Assembly: GCF_015711015.1 (NCBI RefSeq)
Contig: NZ_CP064653.1
Span: 2,170,001-2,234,000, forward strand
DNA: 64,000 bases
Origin: Methylomonas sp. LL1
GTDB taxonomy: Bacteria; Pseudomonadota; Gammaproteobacteria; Methylococcales; Methylomonadaceae
Reading direction: 5' to 3'
This document shows, piece by piece, positions 55,509 to 64,000 of the stretch; position 1 is the stretch's first letter; each line of letters starts with the position of its first letter. A program made the position numbers and the translations under genes. The notes beneath the pieces are model-generated. The model did no database searches, was not told where the DNA came from, and worked only from the letters and a program-made list of their open reading frames with translations.

Positions 55509-55698
55509 TACAAGGGGCGAATTCATTCGCCTTGGGCGATTAAAATCGCCCCAATCAATTCAGACAAATTATTTGCAACCAAATCATTAGCTCCGGATGA
55601 TGATGCAAACCCATCGCTATTCCCCGCATGACTCTTCCATACCAATGATGTCCGCCGTGAACGTAACGTAATATTAACGTCCAAACTAGCCCAAACAG
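55509..55698. other. Non-coding spacer between the IS110 element and the DUF3592 gene
   Basis: Together with the IS110 non-coding end this makes a 436-bp stretch without a gene. I see nothing further in these 190 bases beyond AT-rich sequence. Confidence 0.5.
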
Positions 55699-57297
55699 CT
55701 ATAACTTGGGCATCGGCGCGGTCAAGCCTCGGCCAATGAGCACCGCCGCCAATAGAACGATCACGGTGAAACCGCCCATAATCAAGGTGCCTAACCATAT
55801 CTCCAAAAACAGGCCTATTCTGGCGTTTTCGGGATTACCGGCTTCATAATAGACGGTCAAGCTATCGCCAATTTTGAATCCGCCGTAAGCTTCGGTGCCA
55901 TCGCTTTCTATTTGCAATACTTCACCTGACGCGGGCCGGTATTCGACGACCAGAGAGGGCAAAACATCGCGTTTGACTTCAACGACTTGGCCTAGTACGC
56001 GCTCGGCGCCGTAGCTGAACCAAAGGCTTTGATAACACAGATAAGCCGTGCCAAGCACAAACGGCGCCAGCATCAGCACCAGACCCATCAATGCGCCCCG
56101 ATGATACGGGTCGAGCAGGCTCTTGCGAGGTTCGCGCATCGAACCCGTCATTCGGTTCCATTCGGACTCAAAATCATCCCGGCTATCGCCAGGCGTTTGG
56201 AAACCGGCGGAGATAGCCGGCGATTCAGTTGCCGCCGGCATTGGGTCGTCATTTGACCGGTTTTCTCGATCGGTTCGCCCCTGCAAGCGCGCCAGCAAGG
56301 CGTTAAAGGCAGGCCGCGGCAGCATGGTTTCGCTGAGGCTCAGAATTTCACGCCCTTGTTTATCGGTGACCTTGTAAACATTCAGGGTTTGCGGGCGACT
56401 GTCCTTGGCCGAATGAGAGCGGTCGTAACGCTGTTGCGCCTCCCGATTCAGGTTGACCAAATTGACATCGGCAACCCCGGACCATGGCACTCGCTTGATA
56501 CCGAAAAAACTGCTGTCCACCAAACCGGTTTGATCCTGGCAGAGGATACGGCTGAACGTGCTGACGGCGGTAAAAAGCGCCAGCAGCAACATGCCCAATC
56601 CGCCGATTATCATGACCATGGATAGCAACGGATCGCTCGACATCTGGACGATGGCTGCCGGCACCGCCAACAGCGCAATGAACAAAAACAAAACACTCCA
56701 AAAAATCACGGCTTTGCGGCTGCCGGAAGTTTCCGTGATCGGTTCGGCATCCATGCCGGTAAAGCCAATGCGTAGCGGCGCGGATTCGGTCGCAATCCAA
56801 GCGCCATTCAGCCAAGTCCTATCCTCGCCCCAACCCGAACGGGCCAACCATCTCCAAGCCGCCGCCAGCAACAAGACAAACAAAAAATAGCCGCAGACGG
56901 GAAACCAAAGCCCGGTCAAACTGAGTATTTCCAATTGCTCGGGCCGGTTCGGGTTTTGCAAAAGCTCGACCTGGTCAAACACCGACAACCAGGCGTAGGG
57001 ATTGCTTGGCAGCAACAGGCAAGTATTGCCGGGTTGGTGGGCATAGCAATTTTCGGGAATTTTTTTTGTGGGTAAGGCATCGGCAAATTCAATTGCCACC
57101 TCAATTTCGACCTCCGTTTCGCCGGCGAGACTAAAAATCTCCGCCGGTTGGCGCGGCCACTGCGTCAGTTTTTCAACATTGAGGACTGTCCCCATCAGCG
57201 TCAGATACAGGTTCAGCAAACCCAGCGCCAACAGAACAAATGACAGAACAAGCTTGATGCGTTGTATGGTTTTCAAGCCGCGACATTCGATCATCAT
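55699..57297 (-). CDS. DUF3592-domain membrane protein (two copies of the domain)
   Basis: This 532-residue inner-membrane protein has about six helices in three pairs. Two periplasmic or extracytoplasmic beta domains lie between helices (near residues 60-120 and 435-490; VLGQVVEVKRDVLPSLVVEYR, GDSLTVYYEAGNPENARIG), the DUF3592 pattern. A long cytosolic part (about 265-400) contains charged low-complexity sequence. The function is unknown. Start ATG 57297 or 57294. Confidence 0.75.
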   Translation of the reverse strand: MMIECRGLKTIQRIKLVLSFVLLALGLLNLYLTLMGTVLNVEKLTQWPRQPAEIFSLAGETEVEIEVAIEFADALPTKKIPENCYAHQPGNTCLLLPSNPYAWLSVFDQVELLQNPNRPEQLEILSLTGLWFPVCGYFLFVLLLAAAWRWLARSGWGEDRTWLNGAWIATESAPLRIGFTGMDAEPITETSGSRKAVIFWSVLFLFIALLAVPAAIVQMSSDPLLSMVMIIGGLGMLLLALFTAVSTFSRILCQDQTGLVDSSFFGIKRVPWSGVADVNLVNLNREAQQRYDRSHSAKDSRPQTLNVYKVTDKQGREILSLSETMLPRPAFNALLARLQGRTDRENRSNDDPMPAATESPAISAGFQTPGDSRDDFESEWNRMTGSMREPRKSLLDPYHRGALMGLVLMLAPFVLGTAYLCYQSLWFSYGAERVLGQVVEVKRDVLPSLVVEYRPASGEVLQIESDGTEAYGGFKIGDSLTVYYEAGNPENARIGLFLEIWLGTLIMGGFTVIVLLAAVLIGRGLTAPMPKL

Positions 57298-57461
57298 GTT
57301 TCACTATCCAAGCAGGTTAGAAACCAGCGCCGATGGTCGGCGGATTCTTTTGGGTGTCTTGATTATGTCAGTTCACTATAGCGCCAACCACACCGATCAT
57401 TCCGCCATAACCCAATCGGGTCTGGATTGAGATTAACCATGGACTTTACCTTGGGCCTGGC

Positions 57462-59885
57462 CTAATACAGCAGATATTTGGCGCGCAATATCCGAAACTG
57501 GTCCAGCCCTGACTGCCAGGTTTGGCGAATACCTTGCGGCTCCTTGCCCTGCTTGATCGCATCCAAAACCTCCCGCGCACCGAACATCGACAGCGTCCGG
57601 TCAATCTCGAATGTTCCCGAATACAGCCGTTGCAGGGCTGACGCTAGTTCCAGGCCCAGCAGCGGCCCGTCAAATAGTTCCCTATCGATCAACCGTAGAC
57701 GCACACCTTGGCAGCGTTGCAATCGGAATCGGTCCACGCTGGGTTCGAAGCTCGCCGCTTCGAAAGCCAAGCCGGGTATTTTCCGCCGGTTCAAATATTC
57801 GGTAAGTCTATCGCCAGAAATCCAGGGAGCGCCGACGATTTCGAACGGCGTGTCGGTGCCTCGACCGACACTCAGGTTGGCGGATTCGACCAATGCTACT
57901 CCCGGATAAAGGAGCGCCTGGGTTAGCGAGCGGATATTGGGCGAAGGGTTAACCCACGGCAATCCGGTTTGGTCGAACCAGGTATCCCGCCGATAGCCTT
58001 GCATCGGGACAACATGCAGCTTGGCGCCGATACGGTTTTCGCTATTGAACAACCCGGCCAGTTCCCCCACCGTCATGCCGTAACGCACCGGCAAGGGGAA
58101 GTAACCGGTGAAGGATTTCAAAGAACGATCCATCACCGGCCCCTGAATCATGGAGGCATTGATGGGATTGGGCCGATCCAGCACGTAGAAGTCGAGACCG
58201 GCTGCCGCCGCCGCCTCCATTGCGTAAGCCATTGTGGTGATGTAGGTGTAAAACCGCGTGCCCACGTCTTGGATGTCGTAAACCAGCGCATCCAAGCCTT
58301 CCAGCATTTTGACCGTGGGCCTTTTGCTGTCGCCGTAAAGGCTATACACCGGCAAGCCGCTGGCTGAATCCCGCCCGGAAGCGATCTTCCGGTCCTGCTC
58401 CCCACTCAATCCATGCTCGGGACTGAAAATAGCCCGCAGCTTGATGCCGGGAGCCAGCCGCAGCAACTCGATCGTGGTGCGGCCGGCGGCGTCGAGTCCG
58501 GTGTGATTGGTGATGATGCCGATATTCTTGCCGGCCAGCGGGGCAAATCCGCTTGCCGCCAGCACATCGAGTCCGGTTTGTACCCGCGCCATATTGGCCG
58601 CCCCACCGCTACTGGATTTTTGGCTAGGGATTTCCGCGGCCGGCCCGATGGACAATGCAGCCGCAACCGCTGCCGCGGCTTTGGCCCGCAACGGCTTGAC
58701 CGTACCCTTTGCGTCGGGATAAAGGCGGCTGGTCAAGATAATCAGGAAAGTACCGGACTGGGGAGCCAGCCAGATCGAGGTACCGGTATAACCGGTGTGC
58801 CCGAACGATCCGATCGGAAAAGCATCGTTATGCTCCGTGCTGTACGGCGAACGGATGTCCCAGCCCAAGCCGCGCAGGATCGAGCTACCTGGGATGCGAT
58901 AAGCCGAAGACAAGGCGGCTACCGAGTGACTGGCCAGAACCGATTGGCCTCGCGCCATTCCGCCGCCGAGCAGCATCCGGGCAAAAACGGCCAGGTCGTC
59001 GGCCGTGGAAAACAGGCCCGCGTGTCCCGCCACGCCTCCCATCCGGTAAGCCGTGGGATCTTGGACTTCTGCCCGGCGTTGTCCGGATGGCGCCACTCGG
59101 CTACGCAAATGAGGCTGCGGCTTGAACATCGTATCCTTCAACCCCAGCGGCGCGAAAATATTCCGGGCACAATAGTCGTCCAACGGCAACCCCGACACAC
59201 GGAGAACAATCTCGCCCAGTGCGACAAAGTTGGCATCGCTGTAACGGAAACCGGTTCCGGGCCTATCGAGCGGCCGGTCGGCCACGATGGCCTCCAAGGC
59301 TCCCTGGTAACCGGACCAGCTTATCTTGTTATTGACTTCGGCCCGTAAACCGGAATTATGGGTCAGCAGTTGTCGAAGGCTGATGCGCTCCTTGCCGTTT
59401 CGGCCGAATTCCGGCCAGTAGCTTGCTACGGGATTATCCAACGCCAAAGAGCCGCGTTCGGCCAATTGCAGGATGGCCGTGGTGGTTGCCACAACTTTGG
59501 TCAGAGAAGCCAGATCAAAGATCGTGTCCAGCGTCATCGCCTCGGCATGGGGCGGCGGCAAAACTTTATGACCGAAAGCCTTGCGGTAGACAATTTCGTT
59601 GCCCTGCCCGACCAGAATAACCGCTCCGGCCAGGTGTCCTGCAGCTATTTCCTGTTGGACGGCCTCGGTGAGGCGGGCAAAACGCGGGCTATCTGTTTCA
59701 CCCGGCAGCGGTTCGGATACGGCCGGTTTTGCCAGCTCAGGAACGAGCGGGGGGCTGGCATCAACCCTAGGCGGCACACTGGCGCAACCGGTGAACCAAA
59801 AGGCACCGATAACCGCGATAAGCAGAACAAGGATCAATCCGGAATAATGGCTAGGAATCAACATCATCAAAACCCGACTTCGCAT
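57462..59885 (-). CDS. Lipoprotein fusing a serine beta-lactamase-fold hydrolase to a NamZ-like (DUF1343) domain
   Basis: This 807-residue envelope lipoprotein has a lipobox ending in Cys34 (WFTGC). Residues about 65-410 form a class C beta-lactamase/AmpH-like domain, with active S127-L-T-K130 in DLASLTKVV, FRYSDANF (Tyr-x-Asn-like) and SFGHTGYTGTSIW. Residues about 425-805 form a DUF1343 domain. That is the family of NamZ exo-beta-N-acetylmuramidases (GIITNHTGLDAAGRT, FSPEHGLSGEQD, YDIQDVGTRFYTY). In many genomes the two are separate proteins. A joint role in peptidoglycan or muropeptide turnover is likely. Starts at 59885 or 59867 are possible. Confidence 0.88.
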   Translation of the reverse strand: MRSRVLMMLIPSHYSGLILVLLIAVIGAFWFTGCASVPPRVDASPPLVPELAKPAVSEPLPGETDSPRFARLTEAVQQEIAAGHLAGAVILVGQGNEIVYRKAFGHKVLPPPHAEAMTLDTIFDLASLTKVVATTTAILQLAERGSLALDNPVASYWPEFGRNGKERISLRQLLTHNSGLRAEVNNKISWSGYQGALEAIVADRPLDRPGTGFRYSDANFVALGEIVLRVSGLPLDDYCARNIFAPLGLKDTMFKPQPHLRSRVAPSGQRRAEVQDPTAYRMGGVAGHAGLFSTADDLAVFARMLLGGGMARGQSVLASHSVAALSSAYRIPGSSILRGLGWDIRSPYSTEHNDAFPIGSFGHTGYTGTSIWLAPQSGTFLIILTSRLYPDAKGTVKPLRAKAAAAVAAALSIGPAAEIPSQKSSSGGAANMARVQTGLDVLAASGFAPLAGKNIGIITNHTGLDAAGRTTIELLRLAPGIKLRAIFSPEHGLSGEQDRKIASGRDSASGLPVYSLYGDSKRPTVKMLEGLDALVYDIQDVGTRFYTYITTMAYAMEAAAAAGLDFYVLDRPNPINASMIQGPVMDRSLKSFTGYFPLPVRYGMTVGELAGLFNSENRIGAKLHVVPMQGYRRDTWFDQTGLPWVNPSPNIRSLTQALLYPGVALVESANLSVGRGTDTPFEIVGAPWISGDRLTEYLNRRKIPGLAFEAASFEPSVDRFRLQRCQGVRLRLIDRELFDGPLLGLELASALQRLYSGTFEIDRTLSMFGAREVLDAIKQGKEPQGIRQTWQSGLDQFRILRAKYLLY

Positions 59886-59927
59886 TCGGTAAGGCTCGTT
59901 AGCGGCAGTGGAAGCGCTTCCCGCGTT

Positions 59928-61190
59928 TCATTGCTCGCGGCCGATGTCTGAAAAAACCGCCTCGGGATAAACATTACGCGGGTTCCAAAACATCCAGCCG
60001 CTGGCGCCAAAATCCTCCGCGGCCTTGATCTGAATCCGCATTCTCTCCTCTTTAAAGTCTCCGCCGCGAAAAGCATAATCGCGGAAAGCTTGCAGCCAAG
60101 GCCGGAAACGCAAGGGCGAAACGCCGGTGCGCTCCTGGGCCTGCTTCAGGGATTGGTAGACGATTTGGTACGGATTTTTGACCGGGTTGCGGTACTTGGG
60201 AATCCCCAAATGATAGCCGGAGGGATATAGCATCGGGGAAATCACATCCACCGCCTGGCTGATCGGAACGATCTTCTGGCCGATGTCGGTATCGTTGCTG
60301 TTCCACACGACATAGCCGAAGATGTCCGCCGCCACCAAGACGTTATAGGGAATCAGGGCCTGGTGGGCGGCTTGCAGGAAGCCGGTGATGGCTTCGGTGC
60401 GGTTGTCTTCGGTGGCGGGTTTGGAAAACGCCCCGCCCCGCGTATCGGGAAAACGGACATAGTCGAATTGGACTTCATCGAAGCCCAGTTCGGCAACGGT
60501 CTTGGCGATGCCGATGTTATAGTCCCAAACCTCCCTGCTAAAGGGATCCACCCAGCGCAGATGTTCCCGGTCGGTGTAGATACCGCCGGACTTGGTTCTA
60601 ACCGCCAAGTCCGGTCTGGCCTTGGCCAGTCGGTCGTCCTTGAACACCACGATGCGAGCGATCAGGTATAACTTCTTTTCCTTGAGACTAGTCAACAGCG
60701 ACTTCATGTCCTTCACCAAAATAGTATCTTGCGCTCCGATCTGTTCGGCCAGCGGCAAGTCGACCTGGAAGGGGATAAAGCCCCTATCGCCCTTGACGTC
60801 GATGACCAGAGCGTTGAGATGATTGGTTTCGATGGTTTTCAGGGCAGCCTCCCTCAGTTTGGTACTGGCGATGCCATAGACGGTAAGATAAAGTCCCTTG
60901 ACCGTGAACGGCGTCAGGCCGATGTCCGCGCCGGGGCTGCCCAACTCCGTGCCGGCAATTTCACGCCGCGCATAGCCGGCGGCCTTGAGTTTCAGCGTTT
61001 CTCCGCTCCCCTCCAACCGAAACATGCCGTCTTTGTCGGTGCGCACCGCCTGATCGCCCATGCTGACCAGCGCTGCCTCTATCGGCAAGCCGGTCGCCGC
61101 GTCGGTTACCCTGCCTTCATGGGCTAGCGTAGCCGTGGCCCAAAACAAAAACCCGATCAGGAGAGCTAAACACCGTCCTTGATTCTTCAT
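59928..61190 (-). CDS. Putative glycoside hydrolase (DUF4015) with N-terminal carboxypeptidase-like regulatory domain
   Basis: This 420-residue exported protein starts at ATG 61190 with signal sequence MKNQGRCLALLIGFLFWATA. A short beta-sandwich follows (about 25-85; GRVTDAATGLPIEAALVS), and then a TIM-barrel DUF4015 domain (about 100-415). The barrel includes VIDVKGDRG, WDYNIGIAKTVAELGFDEVQFDYVRFPD, ADIFGYVVW and VDVISPMLYPSGYH, with conserved Asp/Glu candidates for catalysis. It lies between the NamZ fusion and the deacetylase. The substrate is unknown; by position it is an envelope or exopolysaccharide. Confidence 0.85.
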   Translation of the reverse strand: MKNQGRCLALLIGFLFWATATLAHEGRVTDAATGLPIEAALVSMGDQAVRTDKDGMFRLEGSGETLKLKAAGYARREIAGTELGSPGADIGLTPFTVKGLYLTVYGIASTKLREAALKTIETNHLNALVIDVKGDRGFIPFQVDLPLAEQIGAQDTILVKDMKSLLTSLKEKKLYLIARIVVFKDDRLAKARPDLAVRTKSGGIYTDREHLRWVDPFSREVWDYNIGIAKTVAELGFDEVQFDYVRFPDTRGGAFSKPATEDNRTEAITGFLQAAHQALIPYNVLVAADIFGYVVWNSNDTDIGQKIVPISQAVDVISPMLYPSGYHLGIPKYRNPVKNPYQIVYQSLKQAQERTGVSPLRFRPWLQAFRDYAFRGGDFKEERMRIQIKAAEDFGASGWMFWNPRNVYPEAVFSDIGREQ

Positions 61191-61248
61191 GACTCGTACT
61201 CCGTTGGTTGCAATAATACGTCCATGTCCGGGGACTGGACCTTGGCTT

Positions 61249-62040
61249 TTAGCGTTTCCGCGATGTGGCCCGGCCGCTGATGATTGCGGAAAAGCCCTGG
61301 GTGCCATCGGCGTTCACCATCAAATAGCGGGGCTGGGACATGATGTTTTCGTCGACATCGGCATGGCGGCGGTCGATGCTGAAAGCGGCGATATAGCCGG
61401 CTTTTTCGGCCGCCTTTTCCAGATCGCCATCATAAATACCGAAAGGCCAGGCCAATAGATCCACCGTTCCGCCCAGTTTGTTCTCCAATACAGCCTTGGA
61501 TTTTTCCAACTGTTCTTGCACAAATGCATGATAGGCATCGCTGGAGAGTCTCTTCCGGTCTTTATTGAAATTGGGGCTCCACAGGGTGTGCGACTGAATA
61601 TCGAACAGGCCGGTTTGCCGCATGGTTTTCAATTGATCCCAGGTCAGCGCGTAGGAAGCATTGGAGATGGCCGAAGGATAAATGAACAGCGTGACCGGTA
61701 TCTTGTATCGCCGCACGATGGGCAGCATCTCGCTAAAGACCGATTTGTGGCCGTCGTCGGCCGTGATCACCACGGCTTTAGCGGGCGGAGGCGGGCCGTC
61801 GCCGCGCAGGTAGTGCACCAGGCTCTTCAAGGGTATCACGCTGTAACCGTTGTCCGCGAGCCACTTCAACTGCGCCTCGAATACCGGCGTGGTTACCGTC
61901 ATACTGTCGGCCACCTTCGGGCCGAACCGGTGGTAATTCAACACCGGAACGCCGGCCCAGTTATCTGCCTGGGCAATCGGCCCAGGCAGACACGCCAGAA
62001 AAAGCACAACACCGATGATGATAGGGATCGTGGCTGACAT
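61249..62040 (-). CDS. Polysaccharide deacetylase (NodB domain, PgaB-like N-terminal type)
   Basis: This 263-residue exported protein has a signal sequence at about 1-25. The NodB domain shows VPVLNYHRFG, the metal/catalytic Asp pair in VITADDGHKSVF, the His in IQSHTLWSPNF and the C-terminal WPFGIYDGDLEKAAEKAGY. This resembles the N-terminal deacetylase of PgaB, whose C-terminal hydrolase domain corresponds to a TIM barrel like the next gene. Start ATG 62040 has an AGGAGG ribosome site. It is the first gene of the three-gene cluster down to 57462. Confidence 0.88.
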   Translation of the reverse strand: MSATIPIIIGVVLFLACLPGPIAQADNWAGVPVLNYHRFGPKVADSMTVTTPVFEAQLKWLADNGYSVIPLKSLVHYLRGDGPPPPAKAVVITADDGHKSVFSEMLPIVRRYKIPVTLFIYPSAISNASYALTWDQLKTMRQTGLFDIQSHTLWSPNFNKDRKRLSSDAYHAFVQEQLEKSKAVLENKLGGTVDLLAWPFGIYDGDLEKAAEKAGYIAAFSIDRRHADVDENIMSQPRYLMVNADGTQGFSAIISGRATSRKR

Positions 62041-62322
62041 CTGAAAACCTCCTGTTAACCGGTATGGTGCTGGCGATAAAGCCGGCTCTGTCGAACGCGC
62101 GGCCGGTATCGATTGGCGGTTAATTCGCCTGATACGTGCGGTTATTGATTATGCAAGTGTAGGCCAAGTTTGAGGCGACGACATGGCTTAGGCTTGATAA
62201 ACAAACTCGGATGCGTTGAATTTGCGCCTCGGCTATCTCCTGTATCGACAGACTCCGGTTGTAGAAAACTCGGAGGACTGCCCCGTGAATATATGGGTCA
62301 GTGCTTCCAGTTTAATGCTGGC

Positions 62323-62634
62323 TTATTCCGCAGGGTAAAATGGAGAATGCATACCGATATTGGCAGCTTGGGTGATGTCGCCGTCGAACAGCTTGACCGA
62401 CAGATTGCCGTTGACCTGTTTGGTAAAAGGAATCAGCAAGCCGTCGATATAATTTTGCGCGTTCTCGATCGAATCGAATTCGTAAAAACCACCCACGGTT
62501 TTATTGTTGACGCCGCTTAACCAGGTTTTCGATTTCAAACCCGGATACTTTTTCATCTCGACATTGATAGGCTGCCAATCGATTTGATCGAAAGGAATAG
62601 CGACTTGAAATTCCGCATACAAAAATATTTTCAT
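62323..62634 (-). CDS. YdhR-family protein (putative mono-oxygenase-like fold)
   Basis: This 103-residue cytosolic protein has the short ferredoxin-like fold of the YdhR family (LYAEFQVAIPFDQIDWQPIN, KTVGGFYEFDSIENAQNY, LFDGDITQAANIGM). Its reaction is unproven. A gap of about 280 bp to the deacetylase (62041-62322) contains no gene that I recognise. Confidence 0.75.
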   Translation of the reverse strand: MKIFLYAEFQVAIPFDQIDWQPINVEMKKYPGLKSKTWLSGVNNKTVGGFYEFDSIENAQNYIDGLLIPFTKQVNGNLSVKLFDGDITQAANIGMHSPFYPAE

Positions 62635-62677
62635 CAGTCAGTCTCGGTAAGTTATTGAGTTATAGCCATTTGAATGC

Positions 62678-63412
62678 TCAAAATGGCTCTTTGAAGGGTC
62701 TTAAATCCAGTTCATGGGTCCAGGCGCTGGGATGTTGCCGATGCAACTGCCAATAGGTTTCGGCGATCGCATCGGGTTGTAACAAACCATCCGCTCCCTT
62801 GGCGGCAACGAACCGGGAAAACTGCCGGTGCGCGCGTTCGCCGTCAATCACCCCATCAATGACCGCATGCACCACATGGATGCCTTGCGGCCCAAACTCC
62901 CGTGCCATGCCTTGCGCCAATGCCCGCACCCCGGCCTTGGCAGCCGAAAACGAGGTAAATGGCGGTTTGGCTCGCAACGACGCGGTGGCGCCGGTAAAAA
63001 ACAAGCTGCCCTGTTGTTGCGGCAACATGTGCTTGATGGCCTCGCGGCCGAACAGAAAAGCGCCGAGACTGTTTTGCCGCCACAAAGCGGTGAACATCTC
63101 CACGTCGGTTTCCAGCAGCGGCGCGGACAAATTACTGTCGACATTGTAGGCAGCAATTTCCAAAACCTGGCCGTCGGCGGTGGCTGTCTCGAACAAGAGT
63201 TTTACGTCGCTTTCGCTGGTCGCATCAGCGACCACCGGGATTGCCATGCCACCGGCGTCGGCGATGGCGTCCGCTACCAAGGCCAGTTTCGCCGAACTGC
63301 GCCCGGCGATTACCACTTGCAAGCCTTCCGCCGCAAAACGCCGGGCCAACGCCGCGCCCAAGCCCTGTATCGGACCAACCCCCAATACCAGCGCCATTCT
63401 GTTCGTCGTCAT
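62678..63412 (-). CDS. Short-chain dehydrogenase/reductase with altered catalytic Tyr
   Basis: This 244-residue protein has an SDR Rossmann start (ALVLGVGPIQGLGAALARR) and NADP-like SSAKL recognition. At the active site the usual Ser-Tyr-xxx-Lys is SFSAAK in the segment PFTSFSAAKAGVRAL, with Phe in place of Tyr; the Ser and Lys remain. It overlaps the carbonic anhydrase gene stop by one base, so both are cotranscribed. The substrate is unknown. Confidence 0.85.
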   Translation of the reverse strand: MTTNRMALVLGVGPIQGLGAALARRFAAEGLQVVIAGRSSAKLALVADAIADAGGMAIPVVADATSESDVKLLFETATADGQVLEIAAYNVDSNLSAPLLETDVEMFTALWRQNSLGAFLFGREAIKHMLPQQQGSLFFTGATASLRAKPPFTSFSAAKAGVRALAQGMAREFGPQGIHVVHAVIDGVIDGERAHRQFSRFVAAKGADGLLQPDAIAETYWQLHRQHPSAWTHELDLRPFKEPF

Positions 63413-63990
63413 CAGCTTGCCCGTCCGGCCTCGGTGGCGGCGGATACTTCAAGCAAGCGTCCGGATTTAACGTCGTAAATAAAGCCGTATACCGGAATAT
63501 CCGCCGGTACCAATGGATGAGATTTGATCCGTAGCACATCTTCCAAAACACTCTCCGCCTGGTCTTTGATGGTCAGCCAGTTGATGTACTTGCCTTCGGA
63601 GCAGCCTGGACCTTCACAGCTATCGTGCCAGCCAGTCGCATCGACGCTGGCGGTTTTCAGGCTCTTGCTCAACAAGTCACTCATGATCTCATTGTTGAAG
63701 GTTTCCATGCCGCAATCGGTGTGATGGATCACGAACCATTCACGGGTGCCCAGCAGTTTGTAGGAAATCACCAGTGAACGAATGGCATCGTCGCTGGCTC
63801 GACCACCGGCATTGCGAATCACATGAGCATCGCCTTCCGACAGGCCGGCATATTTGGCCGGGTCCAGCCGCGCATCCATGCATGTCAGAATCGCAAAACG
63901 GCGGCCCGGCGGCATCGGCAAATCGCCTTTGTCGAAACCGGTGCTGTAGCCCTGGTTAGCGTGTAAAACTTCATTCAGTATTGTGCTCAT
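63412..63990 (-). CDS. Beta-class carbonic anhydrase
   Basis: This 192-residue zinc enzyme converts CO2 and bicarbonate. Zinc ligands C37 (in LTCMDARLD), H90 and C93 (in HHTDCGM) and the D39/R41 dyad are present, as in the type II clade of short beta carbonic anhydrases. Start ATG 63990 lies just inside the right window edge; upstream regulation is not visible. Confidence 0.92.
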   Translation of the reverse strand: MSTILNEVLHANQGYSTGFDKGDLPMPPGRRFAILTCMDARLDPAKYAGLSEGDAHVIRNAGGRASDDAIRSLVISYKLLGTREWFVIHHTDCGMETFNNEIMSDLLSKSLKTASVDATGWHDSCEGPGCSEGKYINWLTIKDQAESVLEDVLRIKSHPLVPADIPVYGFIYDVKSGRLLEVSAATEAGRAS

Positions 63991-64000
63991 GTTTGTTCCT

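Noticed and set aside
1..64000. CRISPR array, rRNA operon or prophage
   Set aside because: No regularly spaced direct repeats, rRNA sequence or phage structural genes were seen.

Overview
The window is chromosomal DNA from a Gram-negative gammaproteobacterium. The lipid A/KDO genes (lpxK, kdsB), the Lol and Bam envelope genes, a fur/bamE divergent pair, prmB-aroC, rpoZ-spoT and a Tat-exported MsrP with MsrQ all point that way. Gene content and style would fit a methanotroph-like Methylococcales member, but no diagnostic methanotrophy gene is present, so the genus is inference only.

Layout. 1-1664: dTDP-rhamnose genes (rmlD cut by the window edge, rmlB). 1788-4105: a small sensor kinase coupled to a response regulator with a TPR tail. 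4485-6021: msrPQ. 6131-6392: first copy of a dispersed structured repeat, then an AT-rich orphan with a HEPN-like motif. 7031-10025: exbB-exbD-lpxK-ycaR-kdsB, one tightly overlapping operon. 10061-13236: prmB-aroC-MFS. 13310-19360: an HDOD gene, then rpoZ-spoT-ridA-recG. 19366-23267: the DUF2339/DUF3999 pair.

23466-38559 is the most interesting part. It is a bacterial alpha-2-macroglobulin locus like the yfa genes of E. coli: a DUF2135-DUF1175 fusion, DUF2138, a thioester-containing alpha-2-macroglobulin, and a DUF2300 protein carrying an HExxH motif. It has been invaded twice. About 0.85 kb of repeats (two opposed copies of the dispersed repeat around a palindromic element) sits in the 5' end of the macroglobulin gene, yet the frame stays open. 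An accessory island separates the macroglobulin from the DUF2300 gene. The island holds a small secreted protein, a PIN-toxin remnant with an intact RHH antitoxin, a defence locus of the ABC-three-component type broken by an IS3-family element, a frameshifted rof pseudogene and a tRNA-Pro(CGG).

38574-47843: a small membrane protein, an AAA+ ATPase coupled to a GlpC-like Fe-S protein, two tandem transglutaminases, lolCD-like genes, fur and bamE. 47910-53413: a four-gene signalling operon (PAS histidine kinase; REC-HDOD; REC-PP2C phosphatase; REC-HD-GYP). 53868-55508: a DUF2934 protein and an IS110-family element with a structured noncoding end. 55699-62040: a DUF3592 membrane protein, then an envelope polysaccharide cluster (serine hydrolase-NamZ fusion lipoprotein, DUF4015 glycoside hydrolase, polysaccharide deacetylase). 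62323-63990: YdhR-like protein, SDR and beta-carbonic anhydrase.

All calls come from reading the sequence and from family knowledge; no database search was run.
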